Positions 1 to 8,496 are shown, counted from the stretch's first letter. The stretch: 64,000 nt of DNA from JAJXWB01 sp965246795 (GCA_965246795.1 CBDFFN010000008.1:496001-560000), one strand, 5' to 3'. Made by a program: numbers and translations. The notes: a model not told the origin generated them from the letters alone.

Positions 1-117
1 GCAGCAGGCCCGATGGGCACGCAAAGCACCGGCGGCGGCTCGGTCAGCACTGGCGGGGCAGGTGCAGCGGATACGATGCGGACAACGCCGCCTGGCGGCA
101 CAAATCAGCAGCGCTAA
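1..117 (+). CDS. C-terminal end of a glycine/serine/threonine-rich protein (5' end outside window)
   Basis: Frame 1 is open from the window edge to TAA at 115-117 and encodes 38 residues dominated by Gly, Ala, Ser and Thr, ending in NQQR. The composition resembles the secreted glycine-rich protein at 7278-7586, so a paralogous relationship is possible. A rho-independent terminator follows 20 bases downstream, which supports this being the true end of a transcribed gene. No function can be assigned to low-complexity sequence of this kind. Confidence 0.6.
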   Translation, partial: AAGPMGTQSTGGGSVSTGGAGAADTMRTTPPGGTNQQR

Positions 118-136
118 AATCTCGACCTGAAAGTCC

Positions 137-171
137 GGCCCCTGTTTCGCTTCGGCGGACAGGGGCCTTTT
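137..171 (+). terminator. Rho-independent terminator of the partial gene at the left edge
   Basis: The arms GGCCCCTGT and ACAGGGGCC form a perfect 9-bp stem around a 13-base loop, followed directly by TTTT. It lies just after the stop codon at 115-117. Confidence 0.85.
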
Positions 172-495
172 GCGTTTCAGACCACGGTGCGTTGAGGGCT
201 GTGGAATCCTGATCATGAGCGACCTCGCATCACGCGAGGAGAACCCATTAGCCCGTCCGACGCCGCGGTATGCGTTGCGGAGATCGTGAAGCGCCTAGAG
301 AGAGCGCGGCTGCGCGGCGCCATCCCAGCCGTGCAGGTATGCCTCAGTGAACTAGAGCTGCTGAACGCCGCGCAGTTCGGCCGGTCACGAGCCTGAACAG
401 TGTTTCGTCGTGCGCTCCGCGGGTCGCGCGCGTGCGCCGCTGGATCGCGTCACGCCGTGGCTCCACCGCTTCGTGAACTAGCCAAGGAGGTACAT
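172..495. other. No gene seen
   Basis: No reading frame here has coding character or a recognisable domain. The only structure noted is a small 6-bp dyad (CCTCGC/GCGAGG, 223-239). The stretch lies between a terminator and a decayed gene and is probably non-coding or eroded sequence. Confidence 0.4.
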
Positions 496-714
496 TTATA
501 GCCGTGACGTCGTGACGTATTTCGTTACGCCTGTTCGGCCCAAAGACGCCCAGTCGAGCAGACGCGCAATCCATGCGATCGACCGGAGCTGCGGCCGGGC
601 TCCTTCAAAGATCGTGTCGACGAGGACGAGGCTAACGACGTAGGCAAGCAGGATCGTCCGCAATCCCCAAACGAAATGCCCTTGGCCAATCAGGAAAAGG
701 CCTTAGACCTTTAG
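496..714 (-). pseudogene. Truncated, nonsense-mutated copy of the membrane-protein family found intact at 15152-15622
   Basis: Reading the minus strand from 714 to the TAA at 496-498 gives about 70 residues. They match the second half of the paralogues at 15152-15622 and 6683-7159, with shared blocks GHFVWG, AYVVSLVLVDTIFEGARPQL and RSIAW. The Tyr codon of the conserved KVYGLFLIG block is replaced by TAA (703-705). Upstream of 715 the similarity stops, so the N-terminal half is missing. The C-terminus also diverges after LLDWAS. This is a relic, not an expressed gene. Confidence 0.75.
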
Positions 715-804
715 CGAATGCTGGCAAGCGTCGGACGACGCCTTCGAGGCCGTGCTGGTCAGCATTCGCAAAGACGCTCGGCCCATTACCGACGAATTGC
801 GTCG

Positions 805-954
805 TCACCTGCAGCGGTGTGCGTTTTCCACCGCGGCCTCAAGCTGCTTGCGCGTGACGCCCCGCTTCTTGGTCCAGTAAGCCACCTCGTGTTTCTGATG
901 CACGTTCACTCGATCGCGGTCTCCCTCGCTCGTCTTGATCGGATCGTTGGCCAT
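805..954 (-). CDS. Small DUF3606-family protein
   Basis: A 49-residue minus-strand gene starts at ATG 952-954 with a strong AGGAGGG ribosome site five bases upstream. It reads MANDPIKTSEGDRDRVNVHQ, then a block with YWTKKRGVTRKQLEAAV, which is the DUF3606 pattern (acidic N-terminus, R-x-N-V, Y-W-x-K-K-x-G-V-T). Family members are usually 55-65 residues, so this copy loses the last few residues of the helix-turn-helix-like C-terminus, perhaps through a late frameshift. Such proteins often occur among general-stress genes of Hyphomicrobiales; their role is not established. Confidence 0.75.
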   Translation of the reverse strand: MANDPIKTSEGDRDRVNVHQKHEVAYWTKKRGVTRKQLEAAVENAHRCR

Positions 955-1022
955 TGTTCCCTCCTACTCGTAACCTAATGTCAGCAGGCATTCGTTACCG
1001 ACGGGGAAACCGAGTCGAGGCT

Positions 1023-1184
1023 CTACTTCCGCTGCTCCTGCGCAGAATTAACAGGCGCCTGGCTCTTCGCCTTCGTTTCGTCGCTGGCGTAGCGAGATGC
1101 GAGCATCCCGGCGGTCAGTGGTCCGAGCAGGATGGCCGCAACAAGGGCTCCGGCAATAATATCGAGTGGTGAGAAGTTGCGCAT
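1023..1184 (-). CDS. Small predicted membrane protein, function unknown
   Basis: An ATG at 1182-1184 opens a 53-residue protein with one clear hydrophobic segment (about residues 9-30, IIAGALVAAILLGPLTAGML) and a polar C-terminal tail rich in Lys, Gln and Ala. The frame stays open further upstream, but that part is Arg-rich and not protein-like, so the internal ATG is preferred. No Shine-Dalgarno sequence is evident. It could be a single-pass envelope peptide; no family was recognised. Confidence 0.4.
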   Translation of the reverse strand: MRNFSPLDIIAGALVAAILLGPLTAGMLASRYASDETKAKSQAPVNSAQEQRK

Positions 1185-1631
1185 TGTGAATTTCGTTTGG
1201 AGACCACCGCAAAAGCCCGGCGCCGACTTTTCGTTCCGGCGGGGCGTTATCGAAAGGCGCCTGCGAACCACGCGGTATGCGGTTCGACCAACGCAGCGCC
1301 AAACAGCACCATGACAGCAGCCTCCGCATTGGCCGGCCCTCGCGGTGCGCGCTCCTGGCAACGGACGCGCGGCCACGTCTTGCGGCGCGGCTTGCGTGGC
1401 CGGTGCCGCCGCCGTCGTCAGGAAGCTTCATCGTCGCTCCCATTCCGTCGCCGCGCGAAGCCGACCCCGTCGAACTCAATGGTTTAGACGGCGGCGCCGG
1501 CGAGCGTGCGCGCCGGCCGTAAAGACCGTGCCCGTTGTGCTCGGCAGAGGTCGATGTCTGGCGCATCCGGCTTTACCCGCACTCGATCGCCGGCCTTCAC
1601 GCCCGCTTCCCACCGACACGGTATGCCGCCG
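1185..1631. other. No intact gene; eroded coding remnants
   Basis: On the minus strand a short piece reading VKAGDRVRVKPDAPDID, then in another frame TTGTVFTAGAHA, looks like a frameshifted relic of a small beta-rich domain. Nothing here can be assembled into an intact gene. The long plus-strand frames are Arg-rich artefacts of high GC. Confidence 0.35.
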
Positions 1632-1820
1632 TCAGGATCTGTCCATGACGGCTACGTCGATCAAGGAATTGTCGACCGCGCGAAGCGTCTGCTGCAACCA
1701 GTACAGGACGTAGCGTTTAGCATCCACTGGAACATCCACAACGGCGTGGACGCACTGGCCTTCGCGCCATTTGGCAAGCGCGTGTGGAAGTGCGATTTCA
1801 TTCTTGGCGTCAACGCTCAT
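1632..1820 (-). CDS. Unrecognised short ORF, possibly a gene remnant
   Basis: The 62-residue frame beginning MSVDAKNEIALPH has normal amino-acid composition (V, D, A, L, aromatic residues), unlike the Arg-rich noise around it. The frame remains open and protein-like for about 20 residues upstream of the ATG (IADALIGRWARRERYGV), which suggests a truncated larger gene. There is no ribosome site and no known family. It lies in a zone of decayed genes. Confidence 0.3.
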   Translation of the reverse strand: MSVDAKNEIALPHALAKWREGQCVHAVVDVPVDAKRYVLYWLQQTLRAVDNSLIDVAVMDRS

Positions 1821-2136
1821 GACGCCGTAGCGTTCGCGCCGAGCCCAGCGACCGATTAGCGCGTCCGCTATCTGCCTTTCGTCTCAAACTCCCGGTGAGT
1901 CGTTGTCCTTGTCGTCAGCGTGATAAACATGGCGCACTGCCCGGCTCCGTGTGGCCATGCCGATCTGCGCCACGATACGAAGCGCTCTAGATGTTTTATC
2001 GTGACGGTGCCGTCAGGTCTTAGTTCAGTAGCACGCGACTAGCGTCAAACACCTTGCTGAGGCGTCGGCACGTCGACTCTACAGAAAATCGCTGGATGGA
2101 TCGGTGAACTCAAACTAAAAATGCAAGTTGTGTGGC
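1821..2136. other. Intergenic, no gene seen
   Basis: Apart from the short upstream extension of the preceding ORF, no frame has coding character. The last 100 bases are more AT-rich and may hold the promoter of the SemiSWEET gene, but no clear -35/-10 pair was found. Confidence 0.3.
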
Positions 2137-2445
2137 ATGGACGCTGCCACTATCGTCGGAACCGTCGCCGCCGTCTGCTCGGTCACGAGTTTCGTACCGC
2201 AAGCCTGGCGCATCGTGAAAACGCGCGACGTGGCGGCTATCTCAGCACGGATGTACGCTCTCACCGTCGTCGGCTTTTCTCTGTGGGTGGGCTACGGCGT
2301 GCTCGTCATGGCATGGCCGCTTATCATCCCGAACAGCATGTGCCTTTGTCTGTCCGCCTTCATCCTCGTCATGAGAATTCTGCCTCGCCACAAACGCGAG
2401 GCGGTCGCCGACACGGTGCGGGGCGTCTTGGATCCTTCGGCCTAG
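2137..2445 (+). CDS. SemiSWEET-type sugar transporter (PQ-loop/MtN3 family)
   Basis: The 102-residue product has three hydrophobic segments (about residues 4-24, 36-58 and 62-82) and the PQ-loop signature SFVPQAWRIVKTRDVAAIS at about residues 15-33, followed by the conserved YGVLVMAWP and IIPN-x-x-C-L region. SemiSWEETs are three-helix proteins that dimerise in the inner membrane to carry sugars by facilitated diffusion. I chose the ATG at 2137; an in-frame ATG lies three codons upstream (2128). The usual family length is 85-100. A second, divergent SemiSWEET lies at 41853-42116. Confidence 0.88.
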   Translation: MDAATIVGTVAAVCSVTSFVPQAWRIVKTRDVAAISARMYALTVVGFSLWVGYGVLVMAWPLIIPNSMCLCLSAFILVMRILPRHKREAVADTVRGVLDPSA

Positions 2446-2538
2446 GTTTACGCAGCGCATTGTTTGGGACGTGAAGTGCGGGGTTAGGTAATTAGCATCC
2501 CTTGACTGCTACGAGGCAGACTCGCGGTCTCTGCGACG

Positions 2539-3027
2539 CTAGGAGCCCTCCGGACCAAAAGCGCTCGGATCTGTTCGGCTTACGATGCCGCAAGATTCGG
2601 AAAGCCCGCTATAGGCAGCAAGACTTTCAGCGCGCGGATGTGCGATGCTTGTCCTGCTTATGAAGTTGGTGGTAAGCGAGAGGCAGCTGTCCGAAACGAC
2701 GAAGCCGTTCTCGTCGTCGACGAAGACGACAAGCTCGCGACCGCATGGGACGAATGGCACGTGAGGAGGCGTCCGAACGGACCTTCGCTCGCGCTGGCGA
2801 GCTTCACGCCCGCGGCTCACATGCCAAGCCGCGCTTGCGATCGCCGTCTCCCCCATGGTTCCGACCCGTGCGATCTCCCCCGTGAAGGTGCCGAGCGCGT
2901 CGGTGTCGAGGCTGGCCGGAACGACCGTTCTCGCGCCGAGGCGCTTCTGCAGCGCGGGCGCGATCGCGCGCTCCTTGCCGTGCATCGTCGCGCTCGCGAC
3001 GGTCTAGTCCGAGTACGGGCGGCTCAT
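2539..3027 (-). pseudogene. DUF6671-family gene, inactivated
   Basis: The minus strand encodes recognisable DUF6671 blocks in order: MSRPYSD, TVASATMHGKERAIAPAL, then GVKLASASEGPFG, then PHVPFVPCGRELVVFVDDE and LSLTTNFISRT. The block TVASATMHGK is cut off from the start by TAG at 3004-3006. The middle block is in a different frame and has a TGA just before AAGVKLA, so at least two indels and two nonsense changes are present. The C-terminus is also cut short. The putative ATG at 3025-3027 is only four bases after the sbtB stop, so the gene was the third member of the sbtA-sbtB operon. Confidence 0.78.
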
Positions 3028-3031
3028 GCGA

Positions 3032-3352
3032 TCAGAAGTGCTCGCTGCGCACAACAGAGACGTCACTCACTGACAGGATGCCGATCTGCCGCTCGACGAG
3101 CGGGAACACCGCCGTAAGGACGGCATCCAACGTAGCTGGATCAACGATGCAGACCGCCGTCACCATCTGCCCGGCGTCCCCGACGGCGCCGGCGGACTCC
3201 CAGGCGCCCTCATGCCCTTGACCCGACAAGACAGGCAGGACCGTGTAGCCGGTCGCTGGCAGGCTACTGAGGATCGTCTCGAGCCTTCGCAGCAGCGGCC
3301 GCTCGATGACTATCTCGACGCGCTTCTTCTGATGCAGCTGCATGACGCTCAT
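3032..3352 (-). CDS. sbtB: PII-like regulatory protein of the SbtA bicarbonate transporter
   Basis: The product is 106 residues (MSVMQLHQKKRVEIVIERPL), with an alternating beta-alpha-beta pattern typical of PII-like trimeric proteins. The N-terminal strand KRVEIVIE and the loop-like segment SGQGHEGAW resemble SbtB family members, which bind adenyl nucleotides and gate SbtA at the membrane. The start overlaps the sbtA stop by four bases (ATGA), indicating translational coupling. The assignment rests mainly on gene order plus this fold pattern. Confidence 0.8.
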   Translation of the reverse strand: MSVMQLHQKKRVEIVIERPLLRRLETILSSLPATGYTVLPVLSGQGHEGAWESAGAVGDAGQMVTAVCIVDPATLDAVLTAVFPLVERQIGILSVSDVSVVRSEHF

Positions 3353-4320
3353 CTCGCAAGCTTGCCGGCCGCCCAAATGTACAGGGGTATGCCGACGACG
3401 AGGTTGAATGGAAAGGTGATGCCGAGCGACAGCGTAAGGGGCAGTGCAGCGTTGGCCTCCGGCAGGGCAAGGCGCATGGCCGCCGGCACCGCGATGTAGG
3501 AGGCCGACGCTGCAAGCGTGATCAGCACGGCGGTGCTGCCGGGCGAAAGACCGATCAAGTGTGCGAGGGCGGCGGCGATCACGGCGCCTGTCAACGGCAT
3601 TAGCACGGCGAAGGCCGCCAGTGGTGTCGGGATCGTACGCCAACCCTTGAAAAGCCAGCGTCCCGCGAGCAGCCCCATGTCGAGCAGGAAGAAGGACAAG
3701 AAGCCGGGAAAGGCGTCGAGCAGGAACGGCTTCAGCGCCGTCATGCCTTTTTGCCCCGCGATGGTGCCGACAAGGAAGGCGCCGAGCAGCATGACGATCG
3801 ACGCATGTCCGGCGATGTCGCGAGCCACTGCGCCCAATGGCTGTGAGCCCTCTCTTTTTGGTCCCAAGCGCGCAAGCATCAGGCCGGTGAAGATCGCCGG
3901 TGTTTCCATCGCCGCCGCGACGGCAACCAGCCAACCGTCGAACGCAATGCCGGCGTGCGTGAGCGCGCCCGTCACGGCAAGGAACGTCACGGCGGAGATC
4001 GACCCGTAATGCGCGGCGATCGCTGCCGCATCGATGCGCGACAGTGCTGGCATAGCGCGTAGCGCGATGAAGGCGAGCAAAGGTATCCCAGCCGACAGGA
4101 GTATGCCTACGCCGATTGTAGCCACCAGTGCGACATTCAAGCCGGTGTGCGCGACCTCGGCGCCGCCGCGAAAGCCGATCGACATTAGGAGGTACAGCGA
4201 CAGGAAGCGCGCGATGCTCTCGGGTATCGCCAGATCCGAACGAAGGACTACGGCGAGGAGTCCGAGGGCGAAGAACAAGACCGGCGGGGAGGAGAGGTTT
4301 TGGGCGGCGAGATCGAGCAA
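3349..4320 (-). CDS. sbtA: SbtA-type sodium-dependent bicarbonate permease
   Basis: The 323-residue, strongly hydrophobic protein has about ten membrane helices in two repeats. Family motifs include PPVLFFALGLLAVVLRSDL near the N-terminus, FRGGAEVA at about 50-57, HYGSISAVTFL at about 103-113 and ETPAIFTGLMLAR at about 138-150. SbtA proteins import bicarbonate with sodium. It is first in an operon with sbtB and a dead DUF6671 gene, and is divergent from a LysR regulator that probably controls it. In an organism with a photosynthesis cluster this suggests inorganic-carbon scavenging, although no carbon-fixation genes are in the window. Confidence 0.9.
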   Translation of the reverse strand: MLDLAAQNLSSPPVLFFALGLLAVVLRSDLAIPESIARFLSLYLLMSIGFRGGAEVAHTGLNVALVATIGVGILLSAGIPLLAFIALRAMPALSRIDAAAIAAHYGSISAVTFLAVTGALTHAGIAFDGWLVAVAAAMETPAIFTGLMLARLGPKREGSQPLGAVARDIAGHASIVMLLGAFLVGTIAGQKGMTALKPFLLDAFPGFLSFFLLDMGLLAGRWLFKGWRTIPTPLAAFAVLMPLTGAVIAAALAHLIGLSPGSTAVLITLAASASYIAVPAAMRLALPEANAALPLTLSLGITFPFNLVVGIPLYIWAAGKLAR

Positions 4321-4371
4321 AACGGCCCTCCGGTTGCGGCAAGTGCGCCTCCCGCGTAAAGCGACGCTCCC

Positions 4372-4386
4372 TCAATGAGAAATTGA
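4372..4386. promoter_or_regulatory. Candidate LysR-type operator between sbtA and the LysR gene
   Basis: A perfect dyad TCAAT-GAGAA-ATTGA sits in the 99-base gap between the divergent sbtA (start 4320) and the LysR gene (start 4420). Its position and AT-rich dyad form fit a LysR regulator binding site. It is inferred only from location and symmetry. Confidence 0.45.
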
Positions 4387-4419
4387 ATTTGCTCGGCTTC
4401 ATCATTGCGGAAAGTGATC

Positions 4420-5277
4420 GTGCCAAAATCGCTGACGAACCTCGATCTTGATTGCGTGCGCGCGTTCGTCGCAATAGCGCGCGCGGGAAACTTCACGCGT
4501 GCGGCCGAAGCGATGCGCTTGCAGCAGTCGACGATCTCGCTGCAGCTTCAGCGATTGGAAGGGGCGCTCGGCCGCAAGCTCCTGGAGCGCAGCCCCCAAT
4601 TGGTTCGTTTGACCACGGAGGGCGAGTTGTTCCTGCCCTACGCCGCCCGCCTTCTCGCGTTGAACGACGAAGTCGTGTCGCGGGTGAACGAACCGCAGAT
4701 CGCCGGCGTCGTGCGGCTTGGAACGCCGGAGGATTTTGCGACGGCTCATCTGCCGGAGGTGCTTGCAAGGTTCGCGCGCGCCTATCCGGCGGTGTCCCTG
4801 GAGGTCACTTGCGACCTCACGCTTCATCTTATGAACGCATTCGGCAAAGGCGCTTTCGACCTCGCCCTGATCAAGCGCGAGCGCTCCGTCGCGAGCGGAG
4901 GCGTCCGCGTCTGGCGCGAGCCGCTCGTGTGGGTGTCCTCGCACGCTGCACTGCCCGACAAGGGCGGTGCGCTCCCCCTCGTCGTTTCTCCGACGCCGTG
5001 CGTCTATCGCAAGCGCGCAGTCGACGCGCTTGAACGCGTGAAACGACCTTGGCGCGTCGCCTACACTTGCGGGTCGCTCGCCGGGTCCGTCGCCGCCGTT
5101 AAAGCCGGTCTGGGCGTCACGGTCTTGCCGAAGGAGATGGTGCCTGCCGATCTCACGGTGATCGACGGTGGTCGTCTGCCCGATCTTCGCGACACCGAGA
5201 TCGCGCTTCTGCAACGCGATCCGATATCCGCCGCGGCGCGGCGCCTGCGAGACCACATAAAGCAATGTCTCGGCTAG
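4420..5277 (+). CDS. LysR-family transcriptional regulator, probable regulator of sbtAB
   Basis: The N-terminal winged helix-turn-helix is clear: LDCVRAFVAIARAGNFTRAAEAM followed by STISLQLQRLEGALGRKLLER (about residues 9-56). A substrate-binding domain of the LysR type follows. I prefer the GTG start at 4420 because GGAAAG lies six bases upstream; a TTG at 4405 is also in frame. It is divergent from sbtA with a dyad between them, the usual arrangement for a LysR regulator and its target. The C-terminal half is a little short (285 residues in total, usual about 300). Confidence 0.88.
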   Translation: MPKSLTNLDLDCVRAFVAIARAGNFTRAAEAMRLQQSTISLQLQRLEGALGRKLLERSPQLVRLTTEGELFLPYAARLLALNDEVVSRVNEPQIAGVVRLGTPEDFATAHLPEVLARFARAYPAVSLEVTCDLTLHLMNAFGKGAFDLALIKRERSVASGGVRVWREPLVWVSSHAALPDKGGALPLVVSPTPCVYRKRAVDALERVKRPWRVAYTCGSLAGSVAAVKAGLGVTVLPKEMVPADLTVIDGGRLPDLRDTEIALLQRDPISAAARRLRDHIKQCLG

Positions 5278-5414
5278 TTTCCCATCCGTCGAGATCGCCA
5301 GGGCTGGTCTATGCCAGTCGATTCATGCACAAGACGAAGGGCTCGGCAACGGGCTTGTCCCCCACTTCGCGAAAACACGGCGATCGCATCTTGTGCGAAG
5401 AGGTCCGCACTACG

Positions 5415-5936
5415 TCATTTTCCGCTCGAACGCGGAATTCCGGACCTTACGAGCCGAACGTTGAGCGGAAAGCCACGACTGTGCCCGTCGCTCGACGCGT
5501 CCATGAAATCGAAGAAGTAGTAAAGTCCCGCCATGCCGACCGGATTGGTCGTCCAGTACGGTGCAGCGCCTTCCGCGTCTGGTTGAACGTCCGGAAACAC
5601 GCTCGGATCGACCACAGGCTTTCCACAGTTGGGGTCGAGGATCGTCTGCAACTCTGGGCCCGAAGGAACCCGCCAGTCTGAGCCGAGCTGCTGGGCACGC
5701 TGTTCCGCATCCGGAAGCGCGAACGTCGACCTTGCGCCCACGCAAAGCGGCGAACGCCAATCCGTGCCCAGACCGCATCGCTTCCATACCAGGCCCGTCT
5801 TCGTATCGGTCGCTTCTCCGTCGCTAATGACAAACCGCCGCTGCCGGCCTTGTAGATCTTGTTCGTAACAGCGGTCGAGAGCGCGTGCGGGGTTCGTGCA
5901 CAAGGAAAGAGTTAACGCGACGATATGTTTGAGCAT
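5415..5936 (-). CDS. Secreted DUF1566 (Lcl C-terminal domain) protein
   Basis: The 173-residue product begins MLKHIVALTLSLCTNPARAL, a plausible signal peptide with an ARA cleavage region, and continues with a DUF1566 domain. Characteristic pieces are TDTKTGLVWKRC, DWRVPSGPELQTILD and PYWTTNP, then FPLNVRLVRSG at the end. Two ATGs are adjacent; GAGG is six bases from the second one (5934-5936), so that start is used. DUF1566 domains are often surface-exposed and related to lectin-like or FGE-like folds; the target is unknown. It has no operon partner. Confidence 0.75.
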   Translation of the reverse strand: MLKHIVALTLSLCTNPARALDRCYEQDLQGRQRRFVISDGEATDTKTGLVWKRCGLGTDWRSPLCVGARSTFALPDAEQRAQQLGSDWRVPSGPELQTILDPNCGKPVVDPSVFPDVQPDAEGAAPYWTTNPVGMAGLYYFFDFMDASSDGHSRGFPLNVRLVRSGIPRSSGK

Positions 5937-6073
5937 CATCCACCTCAAAGTCGAAGATCCGGGCAGCTCAAGCCTGCGTAACTCTCTCGCCAATGACTTA
6001 CGGGCAGGGGCTTGGTGAGCCGGTTTGCGCAAGGTCGGCACGGCTTCGGGGTGCCGACCGGCGTTGAGAGAGG

Positions 6074-6100
6074 GGGAGCGAGACTGAACGCCTCGCTCCC
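6074..6100 (-). terminator. Possible terminator hairpin after the DUF3597 gene
   Basis: Arms GGGAGCGAG and CTCGCTCCC form a perfect 9-bp stem with a 9-base loop just downstream of the DUF3597 stop at 6112. On the minus strand no T-run follows, so termination would be weak or factor-dependent. Confidence 0.4.
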
Positions 6101-6111
6101 TTGATATCAAG

Positions 6112-6528
6112 TCAAGCCGTCTTGAGGTCGTCCGGCAGCTTGCCGCCGTTCTCGCCGAGCTTCTTCATCACCTGCTTCGACAGCCAGACGTTCATCGTGG
6201 CGCTGTCGCTCATGTCGCCGGTGTAATCGAGCTCTTTCGCAAGCTCCTTGCGATGTTCGAGGCTCGAATCCATGCCGAGCAGCTTCATCAGGTCGACGAT
6301 CGAGTGTTTCCAGTCGAGCGTCTGCGAATTCTTCGCGGCCATGTCGCCCAGCACCTGGCCGACATCGACCTGAGCCGTCGCGGCGCCACCGGTGCTGGCC
6401 GTTTGCACGCCGCCCGCGGCAGAGGGCGATAACGACGTTCCTGCCGGCGCTCCGGAACCGCCGCCGGCGGGCGCCGCCTCAGCGTGGGTGCCGAAAACCT
6501 TTGACATAATCGTGCCGAACAAACTCAT
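6112..6528 (-). CDS. DUF3597 domain protein
   Basis: From ATG 6526-6528 the 138-residue protein starts MSLFGTIMSKVFG, then an Ala/Gly/Pro/Thr-rich linker (about 15-55). The C-terminal helical domain contains DVGQVLGDMAAKNSQTLDWK, SIVDLMKLLGMDSSLEHRKE and MNVWLSKQVMKKLGENGGK. This is the DUF3597 pattern, found in soluble proteins of unknown function that are often stress-associated. The longer upstream frame is Arg-rich and rejected; a GGAG lies nine bases before the chosen ATG. It is transcribed alone. Confidence 0.85.
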   Translation of the reverse strand: MSLFGTIMSKVFGTHAEAAPAGGGSGAPAGTSLSPSAAGGVQTASTGGAATAQVDVGQVLGDMAAKNSQTLDWKHSIVDLMKLLGMDSSLEHRKELAKELDYTGDMSDSATMNVWLSKQVMKKLGENGGKLPDDLKTA

Positions 6529-6682
6529 GGTTCTGTCTCCAGTCGCGCGATTGGCGCGCATGCAGTGCATATAGCGCGATGCTGTTAATTGCGATGCGCA
6601 GAACGCAGGCGCACCCATACGAGCCGCCTTCGGGAGCGACGAGACGCGCACACCTCTGTGTGGTCGGATAAATAACCTTCAC

Positions 6683-7159
6683 CTATGCGTCACGGCAGCT
6701 TGCAATAAACGCGCAACGTACCTGTAGGGTCGTGTTGTCGTGATAAGTCGTCACGGCGCCGCGGAACGGCGACGCCCAATCGAGAAGCCGCGCGAACCAG
6801 GCGATCGAGCGCAATTGCGTTCGCGCCCCCTCGAATATCGTGTCGACCACGACGAGGCTAATCAAGTAAGCGACCGCGATCGTTGCGACGCCCCAGACGA
6901 CGTGTCCTTGTCCCATGAGGACCACGCTGTAAATCTTCGCGGGCTCGGCGATGATGAACGGGACCACCAGGGCGATCAGAGCGACGTAGGCGGGCAGGCG
7001 CTGCGAACCAACTCGTATCCAAGCGACCGGCCCGGTCTCGAGAAGCCGGCGCGCGAGCAGCAAGACCGCCGGCACGCCGAGCATGTCCATCAACGTGTAG
7101 GTGGCGACGACGGCGCTGCCTGGGAAGATTGCGACGGGATGAAATGAAGAACTTGTCAC
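6683..7159 (-). CDS. Conserved membrane protein of a three-copy family, function unknown
   Basis: The 158-residue protein starts at GTG 7157-7159. Three or four hydrophobic stretches are visible (about 12-38, 52-75 and 85-108), with an amphipathic C-terminus. It is about 55% identical by eye to the protein at 15152-15622: both share TYTLMDMLGVPAV or near variants, QRLPAY, VPFIIAEPAK, GQGHVVWG, SLVVVDTIFEGAR and QLRSIAWFA. A decayed third copy lies at 496-714. I do not recognise a named family. The conserved charged motifs next to helices suggest an integral inner-membrane role. Confidence 0.7.
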   Translation of the reverse strand: MTSSSFHPVAIFPGSAVVATYTLMDMLGVPAVLLLARRLLETGPVAWIRVGSQRLPAYVALIALVVPFIIAEPAKIYSVVLMGQGHVVWGVATIAVAYLISLVVVDTIFEGARTQLRSIAWFARLLDWASPFRGAVTTYHDNTTLQVRCAFIASCRDA

Positions 7160-7277
7160 GGACGTTCAACGCGTGTGTACGAACGGAGTTGCCAAGGGCA
7201 CAGCTCACGTCCACCTTTTTAGGTGAACCGCGTCGCGTCGTTCGAGTTAACGCTACGCGACATCGCAAGGAGTTGAT

Positions 7278-7586
7278 ATGAAAAAGCTGATTTTTGTAAC
7301 GGTCGCTTCGGTGGCGGTACTGTCGGCTGCAACCGTTTTTGCGCAGGGCGGCACGAACGGCGCGAACTCGAGCGCTGCCCCTGGATCCGGTGGTTCGGGC
7401 GCAAGCGCCGGAGCTGCTGCCATCGGCTCGATGGGTGTTCCAAGCGCGACAGGCACCTCGAGCGCGTCCGGTGGCGTGAACGCCGGTTCGGGAGCGACGG
7501 GCAGCGGCGGCGGAAGCATGGGTTCGGGAACGGCTGGAAGCATCGGCAACGGCTCGGCTGGGGGTACAGCGGGCGGAGGGCGCTGA
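7278..7586 (+). CDS. Secreted glycine/serine-rich low-complexity protein
   Basis: ATG 7278 is preceded by AAGGAG at seven bases. The product (102 residues) has a classical signal peptide, MKKLIFVTVASVAVLSAATVFAQ, here named only by position (residues 1-23, cleavage after VFA). About 79 residues of Gly, Ser, Ala and Thr with a few Asn follow. No cysteine or catalytic motif is present. It could be a disordered periplasmic or cell-surface protein. The partial gene at 1-117 has the same composition. Confidence 0.65.
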   Translation: MKKLIFVTVASVAVLSAATVFAQGGTNGANSSAAPGSGGSGASAGAAAIGSMGVPSATGTSSASGGVNAGSGATGSGGGSMGSGTAGSIGNGSAGGTAGGGR

Positions 7587-8496
7587 CACCACTACGCGCC
7601 GATCAATCGCTGGTGAGGCTCCGCCGCGACCAGCCATTGTATGTCCGTTATCGCTGGCAGCGCACAGGTTCTCGCGGACGCGTTTTAGGAACCGCGCAGG
7701 AAGTTCAGGCAAGGCTCGCCTCGAACCTCGCTCGCAGAAACGACGTGTGAAACCTCACGTTCTTTAGCACCTCGATCAAGTAGTTGCGGGTGAGGTCGTA
7801 CTCGGGACTGCACGTCGATGAGGCTGCCGGACATTTCTGCCCGTCCTACTTGCTCGCAACAACAGCGAAGAGTAGCTCAAAGGCTTGAGGCTGATCCGCT
7901 TCGAAAAGGAGGACTTCGTCAGGCCTTCGGATCGTTGATGTCCATGATCGGCGCATCGGTCGATGCGGATCCGACCATACGATCGGATTGATGGAATGAA
8001 AACGGTTACGTCAGTGTCGAATGCCAGCGCCCGTGTCCGCGCGGCTGAGCATCCGCGCTTAGCGAGTCAAGGACGCGGTCTGGCGAGTAACGGTCCTCTA
8101 AAGACGGGTCTGCTCGGTAACCATCCGACGACACAAAAAGCGGCGCGATAGTCCGCAACGGGACGGTGAGCAGCCGCAGGAGGCTGCACCGCCTCGTTGC
8201 CTCAAAGCTCAAGGCTCTGGTCGCATTTGACCGGTAGGCATTCGCTGCGCGTGCACGCGTCAATCGACGGTTGCCTCTTCGGCTCTCACCCGTCGTCACT
8301 GCCCCTGTTGATTGTCGTCGACGCATTCGACTTCCGGCGGCAGCGAAAGTCAGCGGCGGCTTGCTTGAGCCCGACTGTTGAACGATCAGCTACCGCGGCC
8401 ATCGGCTGTCTGCAATCGACAACGCCCCGTGGCGCTCCGCAACAAGCACTCAAGTATACCGCGCAGGCGGCTTCGCGCTTCAGGGAGGTTCTAAAC
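7587..8496. other. Long stretch without an intact gene; one possible coding remnant
   Basis: No frame gives a convincing protein. On the minus strand, 7705-7834 holds a short protein-like piece in two frames (MSGSLIDVQ, then after a frameshift EYDLTRNYLIEVLKNVRF), with an AGGA upstream of its ATG at 7832-7834. This looks like a small broken gene of unknown family. The remainder up to the yidB-like stop at 8497 has no coding signal that I can defend. Confidence 0.4.

Noticed and set aside
3032..4474. A 480-residue minus-strand frame spanning the region of sbtA and sbtB
   Set aside because: Only its last 106 residues are protein-like (SbtB). The rest is Arg-rich and lies over sbtA in another frame.
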